Shown one piece after another: positions 1-7,764 of a stretch of 16,544 nt of DNA. Position 1 is the first letter of the stretch, and each line of letters opens with the position of its first letter. This DNA is from JAWUWD01 sp034112085 (lineage in GTDB: Bacteria; Bacteroidota; Bacteroidia; Cytophagales; Cyclobacteriaceae), in NCBI GenBank assembly GCA_034112085.1, contig JAWUWD010000148.1:1-16544 (forward strand), given 5' to 3'. A program made the position numbers and the translations under genes. The notes under the pieces are model-generated. The model was not told where the DNA came from. It worked only from the letters and a program-made list of their open reading frames with translations, and did not search any database.

Positions 1-2039
1 TGACCAAGAAAAAAGCGCCAGCATTATTTTATATAATATTAATTCTTATACCTATCCTCTTCTTCTCAACCATTGAATTTGGATTGCGCCAGGCAGATTA
101 TGGTAAGGATTATAATTTTATCACTAAGCTCAGTGGCTATAATCAACAAATGATTTATGTTAACACTGACATTAGCTATAAGTACTTCGGGAGTTTAGAA
201 TCTTCTGTGTTTACTTCAGGGATAGGGTTTTTAGAAGAAAAACCGGATGATTGTTTTAGAGTTTTTGTTTTGGGCGGGAGTTCTGCTCAAGGATTTCCCT
301 ATAATTTCAATAGAAACACCAGCTTTCCTGCTCACCTAAAGCAGAGATTAGATAATCTGTACCCTAATAATACCATTGAGGTTATAAATTTAGGAGCTAG
401 CGCCATTAACAGCTATACACTTTTGGATGTTTTACCAGCTGTTCTGAATCAGTTCCCTGACCTAATCTTAATATATACTGGGCATAATGAATATTATGGT
501 GCACTTGGCCCAGGATCCTCAAAATCAATGAATCCAATGCTTGCTAGGACAATGCTATATCTGAGGGATTATAGAACAGTACAGTTAGTAGAAAACTCAA
601 TTATAAACCTTAGGAAGCAAGGCCAAAATGACAATAGTTCATTGATGCAAAAGATGATTGGTGAAAGCTCTATAGCCCTTGGGTCTGATACTTATAACAA
701 GGGTTTGGTTCAATTTGATGAAAATCTGTCGTCCATTCTACAAAAGATAAAAGATGCAAATGTTCCAGTAATTATAGGCACTCTTTCGAGCAATATAGGT
801 GATCAAGAGCCATTTGATTCTTCTCAAGAAGAGGAGACTATGACTTCGAGCGATCATTATCAATTGGGACGGCAATTAATATTGTCTAATGACTCAATCT
901 CTGCAAAGAGCCACTTGATAAAAGCCAAGGAACTCGATGGTTTGCGTTTCAGAGCTCCAGAAGAAATGAATATAATAATCCGGGAAAAAGCGGCAGAGTA
1001 TCAAGTCCCTTTAGTAGATATTGATTCGATTTTTAGTGTGAATTCACCCATGAATATAACCGGAGAGAATTTGATGTGTGATCATTTACACCCTAATATG
1101 GCAGGATATTTTTTAATGAGTAAGACTTATTTTCAAGGAATGCACGCAAATGCTTACTTACCTGACGGGAGAATCCAAAATCATTATCAAAGTGAGTCGG
1201 AACTGGATAGCGTATTATTATATGAATTGCCTTATTCTAAGTATGACTCAATTATTGATCAACGAATACTGTTAAATGGTTTAGGGAGTTACCCATTTGT
1301 TCCATTGGGCGATATAAATCCTTATCAGCAAGAATTGGATAATGATGAACTCGGGTTTGGTTCTATTGCTGGAGAAGATAGGGATTCCATAAGAATGATA
1401 ATTGCAGGTCAATTCCTTTCGGATGGTGATTGCAATCGATTTGCCAAAGAAATGAGTGTTTTTATAAGTTCTTTACCATCAAATGAATATCTCTTCCAAA
1501 AATCAATTCGATATTTATCGGGAAATAAAAACTTTGATGACGCATATCCCATTGTTATTGACCAGTTAAAAGAACTTAAAGAGACGAATATTTCAAAAAA
1601 TAAAATGATTGGTATCGCTTATATGCAGTTGAAAGCGTATGATTCTGCCTCAATGTATTTGGGTAAAGCGCTTCGATTTCTGTCTAACGATACAACGCTC
1701 CTTTTAGATATTGGGTTTATTGATTTAGAACTTGGGTATTATTCAAAAGCGGAGAAAGCCTTTACAAGAGTTATTGATTTATTTCCTAAGAGCAAAGAAG
1801 CCTATCATCAACGAGCGGTGTCTCGTTTCGAACTTAAAGATTATGCTGGAACTGTAGAAGATATGACACAAGTGATTTCACTTGCCCATAAACCAGAGAT
1901 TTTATCTTTTTTAATTAGGGGGTACGCACATTTTAGTTTGAGGGATAAAGCTAGCTCCTGTGATGATTGGAAAGCTGCAGCAGATCTTGGTTCACAAGAG
2001 GCTCAAGAACTACTAAAAAAGTATTGCTCAAAGAATTAA
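1..2039 (+). CDS. Membrane-anchored SGNH/GDSL-type hydrolase or acyltransferase with C-terminal TPR region (5' end one base outside window)
   Basis: The reading frame is open from the first bases of the window. Bases 1-2 are TG, followed by codons for T-K-K-K-A-P, so the real start is very probably an ATG beginning one base upstream, giving about 679 aa. A start at the TTG at position 84 would remove the N-terminal hydrophobic helix (about residues 8-25), which follows a short Lys-rich segment and looks like a signal anchor. SGNH blocks are visible, numbered from the inferred ATG: GGSS with putative nucleophile Ser94, Gly132 in NLGAS, GHNE with Asn163, and DHLH with Asp361 and His364. The last 150 or so residues contain TPR-like helix pairs. 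The protein would face the periplasm and could hydrolyse or transfer an acyl ester; the substrate is unknown. It converges on the carbamoyltransferase-type operon. Family assignment is good, reaction uncertain. Confidence 0.8.
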   Translation, partial: TKKKAPALFYIILILIPILFFSTIEFGLRQADYGKDYNFITKLSGYNQQMIYVNTDISYKYFGSLESSVFTSGIGFLEEKPDDCFRVFVLGGSSAQGFPYNFNRNTSFPAHLKQRLDNLYPNNTIEVINLGASAINSYTLLDVLPAVLNQFPDLILIYTGHNEYYGALGPGSSKSMNPMLARTMLYLRDYRTVQLVENSIINLRKQGQNDNSSLMQKMIGESSIALGSDTYNKGLVQFDENLSSILQKIKDANVPVIIGTLSSNIGDQEPFDSSQEEETMTSSDHYQLGRQLILSNDSISAKSHLIKAKELDGLRFRAPEEMNIIIREKAAEYQVPLVDIDSIFSVNSPMNITGENLMCDHLHPNMAGYFLMSKTYFQGMHANAYLPDGRIQNHYQSESELDSVLLYELPYSKYDSIIDQRILLNGLGSYPFVPLGDINPYQQELDNDELGFGSIAGEDRDSIRMIIAGQFLSDGDCNRFAKEMSVFISSLPSNEYLFQKSIRYLSGNKNFDDAYPIVIDQLKELKETNISKNKMIGIAYMQLKAYDSASMYLGKALRFLSNDTTLLLDIGFIDLELGYYSKAEKAFTRVIDLFPKSKEAYHQRAVSRFELKDYAGTVEDMTQVISLAHKPEILSFLIRGYAHFSLRDKASSCDDWKAAADLGSQEAQELLKKYCSKN

Positions 2040-2056
2040 GATAAAAGGTATTCGTT

Positions 2057-2099
2057 AAGCCGATCGTGGATTATTTATTAGCCTTCTACCACGGCTTTT
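2057..2099. terminator. Candidate bidirectional terminator between convergent genes
   Basis: AAGCCG (2057-2062) and TGG (2067-2069) together complement CCACGGCTT (2089-2097), giving a 9-bp stem with a 4-nt bulge and a 19-nt loop, followed on the plus strand by TTTTC. It lies between the convergent stop codons and overlaps the last codons of the SxtJ-like gene. The bulge and loop make it imperfect. Confidence 0.35.
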
Positions 2100-2460
2100 C
2101 AAAGGATGCTTTATCAACCGCTTTCTTATAATCTTTAAATAATGTGTCAGTCGAATTTTTCAAAGTTAATGGATCTCTATCACCAAATAGTCTAGATAAT
2201 AAAGCGATAGGAGTCAAGAATAAATAGAATACAATAGAAAGAATGATATTGGGCACTATTAGACTAAGAATCCATGCTAATTTCATCCATAAATAATCAA
2301 TTTTTTTAGCGAGGTAGGGTGATATCGAGCCTGTTAAGCCTATAATTAACGAAGTAATTAGAAGCCATTGCCAATTAGTGACAAAGTAGAGTGCCAACAT
2401 ACCAACCGTAATTACCAAAATAGTTTTTATTGGGTCAGACTTGAGTTTCTGTACAGACAT
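2086..2460 (-). CDS. SxtJ-like small integral membrane protein
   Basis: A 124-aa protein with an N-terminal segment MSVQKLKSDP, then two hydrophobic helical hairpins (roughly residues 12-50 and 60-95), and a short charged tail ending FEKPW. Composition, size and tail match my memory of the SxtJ family, which accompanies NodU/CmcH carbamoyltransferases; the biochemical role is unknown. I chose the ATG at 2460 because it lies 4 nt after the stop of the upstream small gene. The longer possible start at 2511 would add 17 residues and overlap that gene by about 45 nt. It is the last gene of the carbamoyltransferase operon and faces a convergent SGNH-TPR gene. It may help place the carbamoyltransferase or its substrate at the inner membrane, which is inference from context only. 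Confidence 0.7.
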   Translation of the reverse strand: MSVQKLKSDPIKTILVITVGMLALYFVTNWQWLLITSLIIGLTGSISPYLAKKIDYLWMKLAWILSLIVPNIILSIVFYLFLTPIALLSRLFGDRDPLTLKNSTDTLFKDYKKAVDKASFEKPW

Positions 2461-2464
2461 ATAA

Positions 2465-2614
2465 TTAAAATATTGAGTAAATAAAGGGTGCGATTGCACT
2501 GCTTCCTGCAAAAACTATTAAGACCCCAAGTAAAAGCAAAATAATTATTATTGGTGCAAGCCAGTACTTCTTACGTTCTTTAATGAAAAACCAAAGGTCT
2601 GTTAGAACTTCCAT
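2465..2614 (-). CDS. DUF5989-type one-helix membrane protein (SxtK-like position)
   Basis: A 49-aa protein beginning MEVLTDLWFFIKERKKYWL, with a basic patch (KERKKYW) followed by one long hydrophobic helix (about residues 20-42) and a short tail. This layout matches small DUF5989 proteins found beside carbamoyltransferase and SxtJ-like genes, by family recollection. I chose the ATG at 2614: the reading frame stays open to 2680, but the extra 22 residues would overlap the carbamoyltransferase 3' end and place a polar segment before the conserved-looking MEVL start. It starts 46 nt after the carbamoyltransferase stop and ends 4 nt before the SxtJ-like start, so the three are probably cotranscribed. 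Function unknown; a membrane adaptor is possible. Confidence 0.7.
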   Translation of the reverse strand: MEVLTDLWFFIKERKKYWLAPIIIILLLLGVLIVFAGSSAIAPFIYSIF

Positions 2615-2660
2615 AATATTTTTGATACAATTAATATAATTTAATAAGTTAATCTTTTTG

Positions 2661-4526
2661 CTAATCCATCTTAAAGTCAATCATCCATTTATTCTTATTT
2701 TCCCATTCAGGTTGATCGGTCTTGCAATATACGAAATCACCTATTACCAGATAATCCATATCTGTACTCATAAAACAGCGATAGGCATCATAAGGAGTAC
2801 ATACTATTGGTTCTCCTCTTACGTTAAAGCTTGTATTTATCAAAATCCCGTGCCCCGTGAGCTTTTCAAATGAGGTTATTAAATCCCAATATCGAGGGTT
2901 AGTCTCTTTATGTACCGTCTGTACTCGTGCCGAAAAATCTATATGAGTTATCGCTTGCATATCGCTCCTTTCAACATATATTTTCTCCCAAACCGGCAAG
3001 TCATGATAGTTGTCTGGTAATATTTTTCTCCGCTCCTTTTTAATAGGAGCTACTAGGAGCATATATGGTGATTTTGTTTCCAAGTCAAAATACTCCGAAG
3101 ATTTCTCAGCGAGAACCGATGGAGCAAAGGGCCTAAATCCTTCTCTGTACTTAATTTTTAAATTTAATTTCTTTTGCATTTCAGGATTCCTCGCATCTCC
3201 TAATATACTTCTATTCCCTAATGCTCTTGGGCCAAATTCCATTCTGGATTGAAACCAACCCACAACTGCCCCTTCTGAGACTTTAGTGGCAATGGAGTTC
3301 GTTAACTCGTTGAATTCACGATGATGAGTAAAATTAGCTTTTACCTTTTTATTCATTCCTTGAATTTCTTTGTCTGAATACTCAGGGCCTAGATAGGATC
3401 CTTGCATACTGTCGCATGTAGGATCAACTGTTCTTTCCTCTCTGAAGTAGATATGGCTTGCAGCAAGAGCAGCACCCAAGGCTCCGCCCGCATCGCCTGC
3501 AGCAGGTTGTATATATATGTCTTCAAAAATATTTAACTTAATAAGTTGGCCATTTGCTACACAATTGAGTGCTACACCACCTGCCAAGCAAAGGAATTTC
3601 GCATTGGTTAATCTTTTTGCCTCAATAGCCATTTTTGTGACAATCTCTTCAGTAACGATTTGAATGGCTAACGCCATGTCGCAATGTTTCTGTTCTAATT
3701 CTTCTTCGGCCTCTCTTCTGTTAAACCCAAATAATTTTCCCCACTTTTTGTCTTTTACCATTCTTAAACCCGTGGCATAGTTAAAATAGCTTTGATTCAT
3801 CCAAATTGAACCGTCTTCTTTTATGTCTATTAATTCCGTTTTAATTAATTCTACAAAGTTTTGAGTTTGAATTGATGTAGGGTTTCCATAAGGTGCCAAT
3901 CCCATTAATTTATACTCACCCGAATTTACAGTAAACCCAAGATAGTACGTGAAAGAACTGTACAGCAAACCTACCGAGTGCGGGAATTCCATTTCTTTAA
4001 GGATACTAATTTCTTCCCTATCACCAAACCCAATTGATGCAGTACACCATTCACCTACACCATCTATCGTTAGAATTGCAGCTTTTTCAAATGGAGAGGT
4101 GAAAAATGCACTTGCGGCATGAGATAAATGATGTTCAGGAAACAGAAGTCGGGATTCCTTTTTATTATAATTCTCAACTTCTTTAAGCCCTTCATAAATG
4201 AGTTTCTTGAAAAACAATTTTTCGTTAAGCCATACTGGAATAGCCTTGAGAAAGGAAACAAGACCACTTGGAGCAAAGGCATAGTATGTCTGTAGGAGTC
4301 GTTCAAATTTCAAAAAAGGTTTATCGTAAAAAACAATTGCATCTAACTCATCAATCGTTAAACCAGCCTCTTCAAGACAATACTTAATTGATTGAATTGG
4401 GAAATCAGAAGTGTGTTTTTCCCTAGTAAAGCGTTCTTCCTGTGCTGCAGCAATAATTTTTCCGCCAATAGTTAATGCAGCCGCAGAGTCATGGTAAAGG
4501 GCTGATATCCCTAATATTTTTTTCAT
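2661..4526 (-). CDS. NodU/CmcH-family O-carbamoyltransferase
   Basis: A 621-aa protein, the usual full length for the family. The family transfers the carbamoyl group of carbamoyl phosphate to a hydroxyl via a carbamoyl-adenylate intermediate. The N-terminal Kae1-like ASKHA domain starts MKKILGISALYHDSAAAL (His12) and contains EHHLSHAAS at 131-139, where His132 and His136 form the HxxxH metal-binding pair, TIDGVGEW at 153-160 and LAGGVALNCVANG near 314-326. The C-terminal carbamoyl-transfer domain carries RMEFGPRALGNRSILGD at 428-444, REGFRPFAPS at 461-470 and a GILINTSFN segment near 560-568. All recognisable motifs are intact. There is no signal peptide, so the enzyme is cytoplasmic. It heads an operon with the DUF5989-type and SxtJ-like genes, a set comparable to sxtI-K of saxitoxin clusters. 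The acceptor could be a sugar, lipid or small molecule and cannot be read from sequence. Confidence 0.92.
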   Translation of the reverse strand: MKKILGISALYHDSAAALTIGGKIIAAAQEERFTREKHTSDFPIQSIKYCLEEAGLTIDELDAIVFYDKPFLKFERLLQTYYAFAPSGLVSFLKAIPVWLNEKLFFKKLIYEGLKEVENYNKKESRLLFPEHHLSHAASAFFTSPFEKAAILTIDGVGEWCTASIGFGDREEISILKEMEFPHSVGLLYSSFTYYLGFTVNSGEYKLMGLAPYGNPTSIQTQNFVELIKTELIDIKEDGSIWMNQSYFNYATGLRMVKDKKWGKLFGFNRREAEEELEQKHCDMALAIQIVTEEIVTKMAIEAKRLTNAKFLCLAGGVALNCVANGQLIKLNIFEDIYIQPAAGDAGGALGAALAASHIYFREERTVDPTCDSMQGSYLGPEYSDKEIQGMNKKVKANFTHHREFNELTNSIATKVSEGAVVGWFQSRMEFGPRALGNRSILGDARNPEMQKKLNLKIKYREGFRPFAPSVLAEKSSEYFDLETKSPYMLLVAPIKKERRKILPDNYHDLPVWEKIYVERSDMQAITHIDFSARVQTVHKETNPRYWDLITSFEKLTGHGILINTSFNVRGEPIVCTPYDAYRCFMSTDMDYLVIGDFVYCKTDQPEWENKNKWMIDFKMD

Positions 4527-4678
4527 TAATTAATCTTTGCGATTAGTAGAGGTTAGTATCAATAAGTCAAGTACCTAAATTATTAAACTCATTTAATTCA
4601 GTGTAACTTTCAACTGCCGGATCAGTTTTTGCCGTGGCCACTTATCAAGTGATAAAAGGAATGTCTCGTAACCCTACT
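4527..4678. promoter_or_regulatory. Intergenic region upstream of carbamoyltransferase operon, with overlapping dyads
   Basis: This 152-nt gap separates the stop of the sensor-regulator gene from the start of the carbamoyltransferase gene, both on the minus strand, so it should contain the operon promoter. I see no convincing Bacteroidota -7 element (TAnnTTTG). At 4634-4655 there are overlapping inverted repeats: the perfect palindrome GTGGCCAC (4634-4641), CACTT-ATC-AAGTG (4639-4651) and TTATCA-AG-TGATAA (4642-4655). These could be an operator or a weak terminator of the upstream gene; there is no T-tract of terminator quality. Confidence 0.35.
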
Positions 4679-7570
4679 CTAATAATTGAGGATAAACTTA
4701 GCTAAATTTTGACTGCGATCAAGGTTCAATTTCTTCCTTAGCCTGTACCTGCCAATCTCAACTCCTCTCATTGATATGTTTAGTAGGTTGGCAATTTCTT
4801 TAGTAGATAAATTTAATCGTAAATAAGCACTTAGCTTGACTTCTTGTGGGCTCAAAGATGGATATTCTTGTTTTAGTCTAGTTGAAAAATCTCCATGGAC
4901 TTTTTCAAAATGAATTTGAAAATTTTGCCAATCCCCGTCTGTTTTTATATTCTTTTCAATATTCTTAATGATTCTATTGATTTGTTTTTTCACTTCATCA
5001 TTGCTGCTTTTCTTAATGACGGTACCTAAGGTAGACTTGATGCCATTGATAAACTCATTCTTATTTAATATGTGCATTGTGTTTGTGGCGAGTTCGGTAT
5101 CCATATGCTTGATATTTGATTCCAACTTTTCTTTGCTCAATTTATTAATTTCACCTTCGCTTTCCCTCGCTATCTTAGCTAGCTGCAATTCTTTGGCCTT
5201 TAGTTCTACGTGTCGTTTTTGTTCTAAATTTTTCTTTTCTAATTCATGCCTTTTGTCAATACTCATTATGATTCCGGCAAACACGAATATTGCTAGGAGT
5301 ACATAGATAATGTAGGCAATTGGTGATCTATACCAAGGATAGATGATTATCAAAGAATAAGAAACCACTTCACTTTCTGAGTTATTAGCATTTCTTGACT
5401 TTACCTGAAAAGTGTATAGTCCTTCTCTTAAATTTGTGTATTCTTTAAAATTGCTTTCTGTCCATTCTTGCCAATTTTTATCGAATCCCAATAATTTATA
5501 CTGAAACATGGGTGCACTGTTTGGGTTGAAGGATGAGGCTGCAAATGAGAATATTATTGTATTGTTGTTGTAGGTCACTTCTTCTGGGTTATCCAAATGA
5601 CCATGAGTAAGCTTGCCTTTTGTTGGATTTCCATCATAGAGTAGGGTGGTTGACTCTCCTTTATGCTGAACTCGTCTGATCATTGTTTTAAAATTTTCGT
5701 GTTCTGTGGTCCAAAATTGATTTCGGTCAAATACTACAAAACCTTCTTTGGCTCCAAAAAAGACAAGGTTGGGGCCAATGATATTGATATTAGGCAAATC
5801 ATCATTAAGCAAGTCACGGATAGCATGAAAAGGAGCGGTATGTTTTTCATATCCTCCAATGCCTTTTTTTTCCAAAAAGCCAACTGATGTAGTAGTGATG
5901 AAGTAAATGTTTCCATAAACGTCAGTTTTCAAATCACTAATCCTATCTCCAGTAAAATATTTCGTCAATCTAACGTCAATTTTAAAAGTGTTAGAGAGGT
6001 GGTCGAAAGAGTAAATACCAGCATCCGTGGAGATTTTTAATTCTCCTTCAATGATGTGCACCATGTTAAATAAATTACTAGGCAGACCATTATTTTCGTT
6101 GAAATATTCAACACTTGTGCTGTCTATGGATTTCCCATGAAAAACAATCTTATAGACCCCTTTGTAGACATGAGACATCCATATAGTTGAATCATTGGAT
6201 TGTGCCAAAATTCTTGATGACTCTCTTAGGCTATCAATATTCCCGAAACTCTTTGCTCCCTTGGACGCCATGATTTCTATTCCTTCATAAGTACCATTGA
6301 GGAGATAGTCATTAAACTCTAAGAACATCCAGTTGCCAGTGGTGAGATTGCCGATTCTCTTTGCTGTATTGTTGATTATTTTCATGGCGCCATTGTTGTG
6401 TCCCACATACAGATCATCCTTTATGAATTGAAGACTATAAGCTTGTCCTTCAGATCCTGATATTATCTGAATGTTCTCATGCATATCGCTCAAATAAACT
6501 CCGTTATTAGTCCCCATGTATAGTAGATCATCTTTTAAGTAAGAAGTATAGCCTGTGCCAGGCAAATTTGATTCCTCATTAATAAGTGTAAAGGGAGACT
6601 TTAATTGGATAAAGGAAATGCCATTGTTCTGACCAATCCACAAATTTTGATTATCATCTTCATAAAGACTTAATATAGTACGGCTTAGCAGGCCACTGTC
6701 CTTGGCCATGTTCAAAAGAATTTCTCCTTCTTGATTGACTATGTAAATGCCGTTGTGTTGAGTGCCTATCACTAAATTCCCATTGGACAGCAGAATGGCG
6801 GAATTAATAAAAGTTTCTGAAAACAGTTTATTAAGCTCAGCATTCCAGGGTTTCACGATTGACCCACTGGTGATATAGATTCCGTGACGAGAAGTAGTGA
6901 TCATCAACTCATCTGTGTTGTGTGAAATTACACCAGAAACTACTTTCTCAGAAAAATACTTTGTGTATGGCTGATCTATGAGCGTACTTCCATCAAGTAA
7001 TGAGAGGCCTTTGTTGGGAACATATGTGTAGACTTTGTTATTGCACGTATAAGAGATGTCCAAAATCGAGTTATTAGAAACAACTTCAATAAACCCACTA
7101 ATCGTATTATATATATATATATGATCGAAAGTGCAAAAGTAGACATTGTCATTCAGGACATAAGTCTTCCACGTTTCTCCAATGTTCTGATAGGGTATTG
7201 GTATCGAACTTTTCAATGAACGATATATTAGTGAACCCAACGAGTCAGGTTCAAAATATCCAAAATCACCTTGAGATCCGGTATAGATTCGTCCAGATGA
7301 TTTATAAGCAATACATCTAAGTTTTGAAATACCTTGAATGGGATATGATTTCCAATCATTACCATCATATTGCAATAGACCAAAATTGTTGGCTACATAA
7401 ATTACTCCTCTTTCGTCTTGAGTAATCTGCCAGTTCTGAATTCCACCTTTGTATTCATCAGGAGTATAGTTTTTCACTAATGGGAGTCCTATCTGGGCGA
7501 TAGTTTGTTTAATGAATCCACCTGATATCAATACTATGGTTAAACAAAACGTGATGAAATGCATTTTCAT
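4679..7570 (-). CDS. Membrane-spanning propeller/Y_Y_Y sensor with LuxR-type HTH (PUL regulator)
   Basis: A 963-aa single-chain sensor and transcription factor. After a signal peptide (MKMHFITFCLTIVLI..., cleaved near TIAQ) comes a long beta-rich region with recurring Reg_prop-like segments such as NLWIGQNNGISF and LLYMGTNNGVYL, probably a periplasmic propeller. A Y_Y_Y (triple-tyrosine) domain follows at about 670-740 (FQYKLLGFDKNWQEW, YTNLREGLYTF). One membrane helix (about 748-769) leads to a charged coiled coil (770-830), a helical linker and a C-terminal LuxR-type HTH (about 905-963) containing LSPQEVKLSAYL, STKEIANLLNIS and RYRLRKKLNL. There is no histidine-kinase or receiver domain, unlike hybrid two-component PUL regulators. 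I chose the ATG at 7570 (7564 is also possible); a start at 7615 would add 15 residues ahead of the signal peptide. It is divergent from susC and probably senses a glycan fragment to control the locus. Confidence 0.87.
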   Translation of the reverse strand: MKMHFITFCLTIVLISGGFIKQTIAQIGLPLVKNYTPDEYKGGIQNWQITQDERGVIYVANNFGLLQYDGNDWKSYPIQGISKLRCIAYKSSGRIYTGSQGDFGYFEPDSLGSLIYRSLKSSIPIPYQNIGETWKTYVLNDNVYFCTFDHIYIYNTISGFIEVVSNNSILDISYTCNNKVYTYVPNKGLSLLDGSTLIDQPYTKYFSEKVVSGVISHNTDELMITTSRHGIYITSGSIVKPWNAELNKLFSETFINSAILLSNGNLVIGTQHNGIYIVNQEGEILLNMAKDSGLLSRTILSLYEDDNQNLWIGQNNGISFIQLKSPFTLINEESNLPGTGYTSYLKDDLLYMGTNNGVYLSDMHENIQIISGSEGQAYSLQFIKDDLYVGHNNGAMKIINNTAKRIGNLTTGNWMFLEFNDYLLNGTYEGIEIMASKGAKSFGNIDSLRESSRILAQSNDSTIWMSHVYKGVYKIVFHGKSIDSTSVEYFNENNGLPSNLFNMVHIIEGELKISTDAGIYSFDHLSNTFKIDVRLTKYFTGDRISDLKTDVYGNIYFITTTSVGFLEKKGIGGYEKHTAPFHAIRDLLNDDLPNINIIGPNLVFFGAKEGFVVFDRNQFWTTEHENFKTMIRRVQHKGESTTLLYDGNPTKGKLTHGHLDNPEEVTYNNNTIIFSFAASSFNPNSAPMFQYKLLGFDKNWQEWTESNFKEYTNLREGLYTFQVKSRNANNSESEVVSYSLIIIYPWYRSPIAYIIYVLLAIFVFAGIIMSIDKRHELEKKNLEQKRHVELKAKELQLAKIARESEGEINKLSKEKLESNIKHMDTELATNTMHILNKNEFINGIKSTLGTVIKKSSNDEVKKQINRIIKNIEKNIKTDGDWQNFQIHFEKVHGDFSTRLKQEYPSLSPQEVKLSAYLRLNLSTKEIANLLNISMRGVEIGRYRLRKKLNLDRSQNLAKFILNY
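7108..7122. repeat. Short TA dinucleotide tract inside regulator gene
   Basis: A 15-nt alternating TA run within the propeller region of the regulator; on the coding strand it specifies an alternating Ile-Tyr stretch. It is short for a contingency locus and fits a beta strand, so it is recorded only as a low-complexity site. Confidence 0.5.
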
Positions 7571-7647
7571 TAAATAGAAATTATAAGTAATTACAGAAAG
7601 ACTAAAATAGTTCATTAAATGACTATGTGCAACAATTAGATAAGTAT

Positions 7648-7698
7648 TGATGTATTTTTGATGTACTAATTTGAGTATAGTGATGTATTCTTGTTGTA
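7648..7698. promoter_or_regulatory. Candidate operator: TGATGTA-like direct repeats in 11-bp phase
   Basis: TGATGTA occurs exactly at 7648-7654, 7659-7665 and 7681-7687. A one-mismatch copy, TGTTGTA, is at 7692-7698 and a one-base-shorter copy, TGAGTA, at 7672-7677. Starts are thus spaced 11, 13, 9 and 11 nt, close to one helical turn throughout. The array lies in the divergent gap between the LuxR-type regulator and susC, ending 6 nt before the candidate -33 element of susC. That is where an activator would bind on one DNA face. Binding by the adjacent regulator is inference. Confidence 0.5.
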
Positions 7699-7704
7699 GG
7701 TGTT

Positions 7705-7738
7705 TTGTTGGGAGATATATTGTTTATCTACATATTTG
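7705..7738 (+). promoter_or_regulatory. Candidate susC promoter (Bacteroidota -33/-7 type)
   Basis: TTGTTG at 7705-7710 and CATATTTG at 7731-7738 resemble the Bacteroidota -33 (TTG) and -7 (TAnnTTTG, one mismatch) elements, with 20 nt between them. Transcription would begin near 7745, giving a short leader of about 20 nt that is A-rich and without a Shine-Dalgarno sequence before the ATG at 7765. The match is imperfect. Confidence 0.35.
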
Positions 7739-7764
7739 ATTAATTAAAAAAAAAGACACGAAGT

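Noticed and set aside
2661..4526. Saxitoxin biosynthesis
   Set aside because: Only the carbamoyltransferase and accessory-type proteins are present; no polyketide, amidinotransferase or oxygenase genes of that pathway are in the window.
4968..5306. 112-codon plus-strand open frame opposite the regulator gene
   Set aside because: Lies fully antisense to the coiled-coil/HTH part of a well supported gene; composition is a shadow of that coding strand and no independent start signal is seen.
7108..7122. TA dinucleotide run in the regulator gene as a phase-variation tract
   Set aside because: Only about seven units long, encodes a plausible Ile-Tyr beta strand, and the frame is intact; too short to claim a contingency locus.
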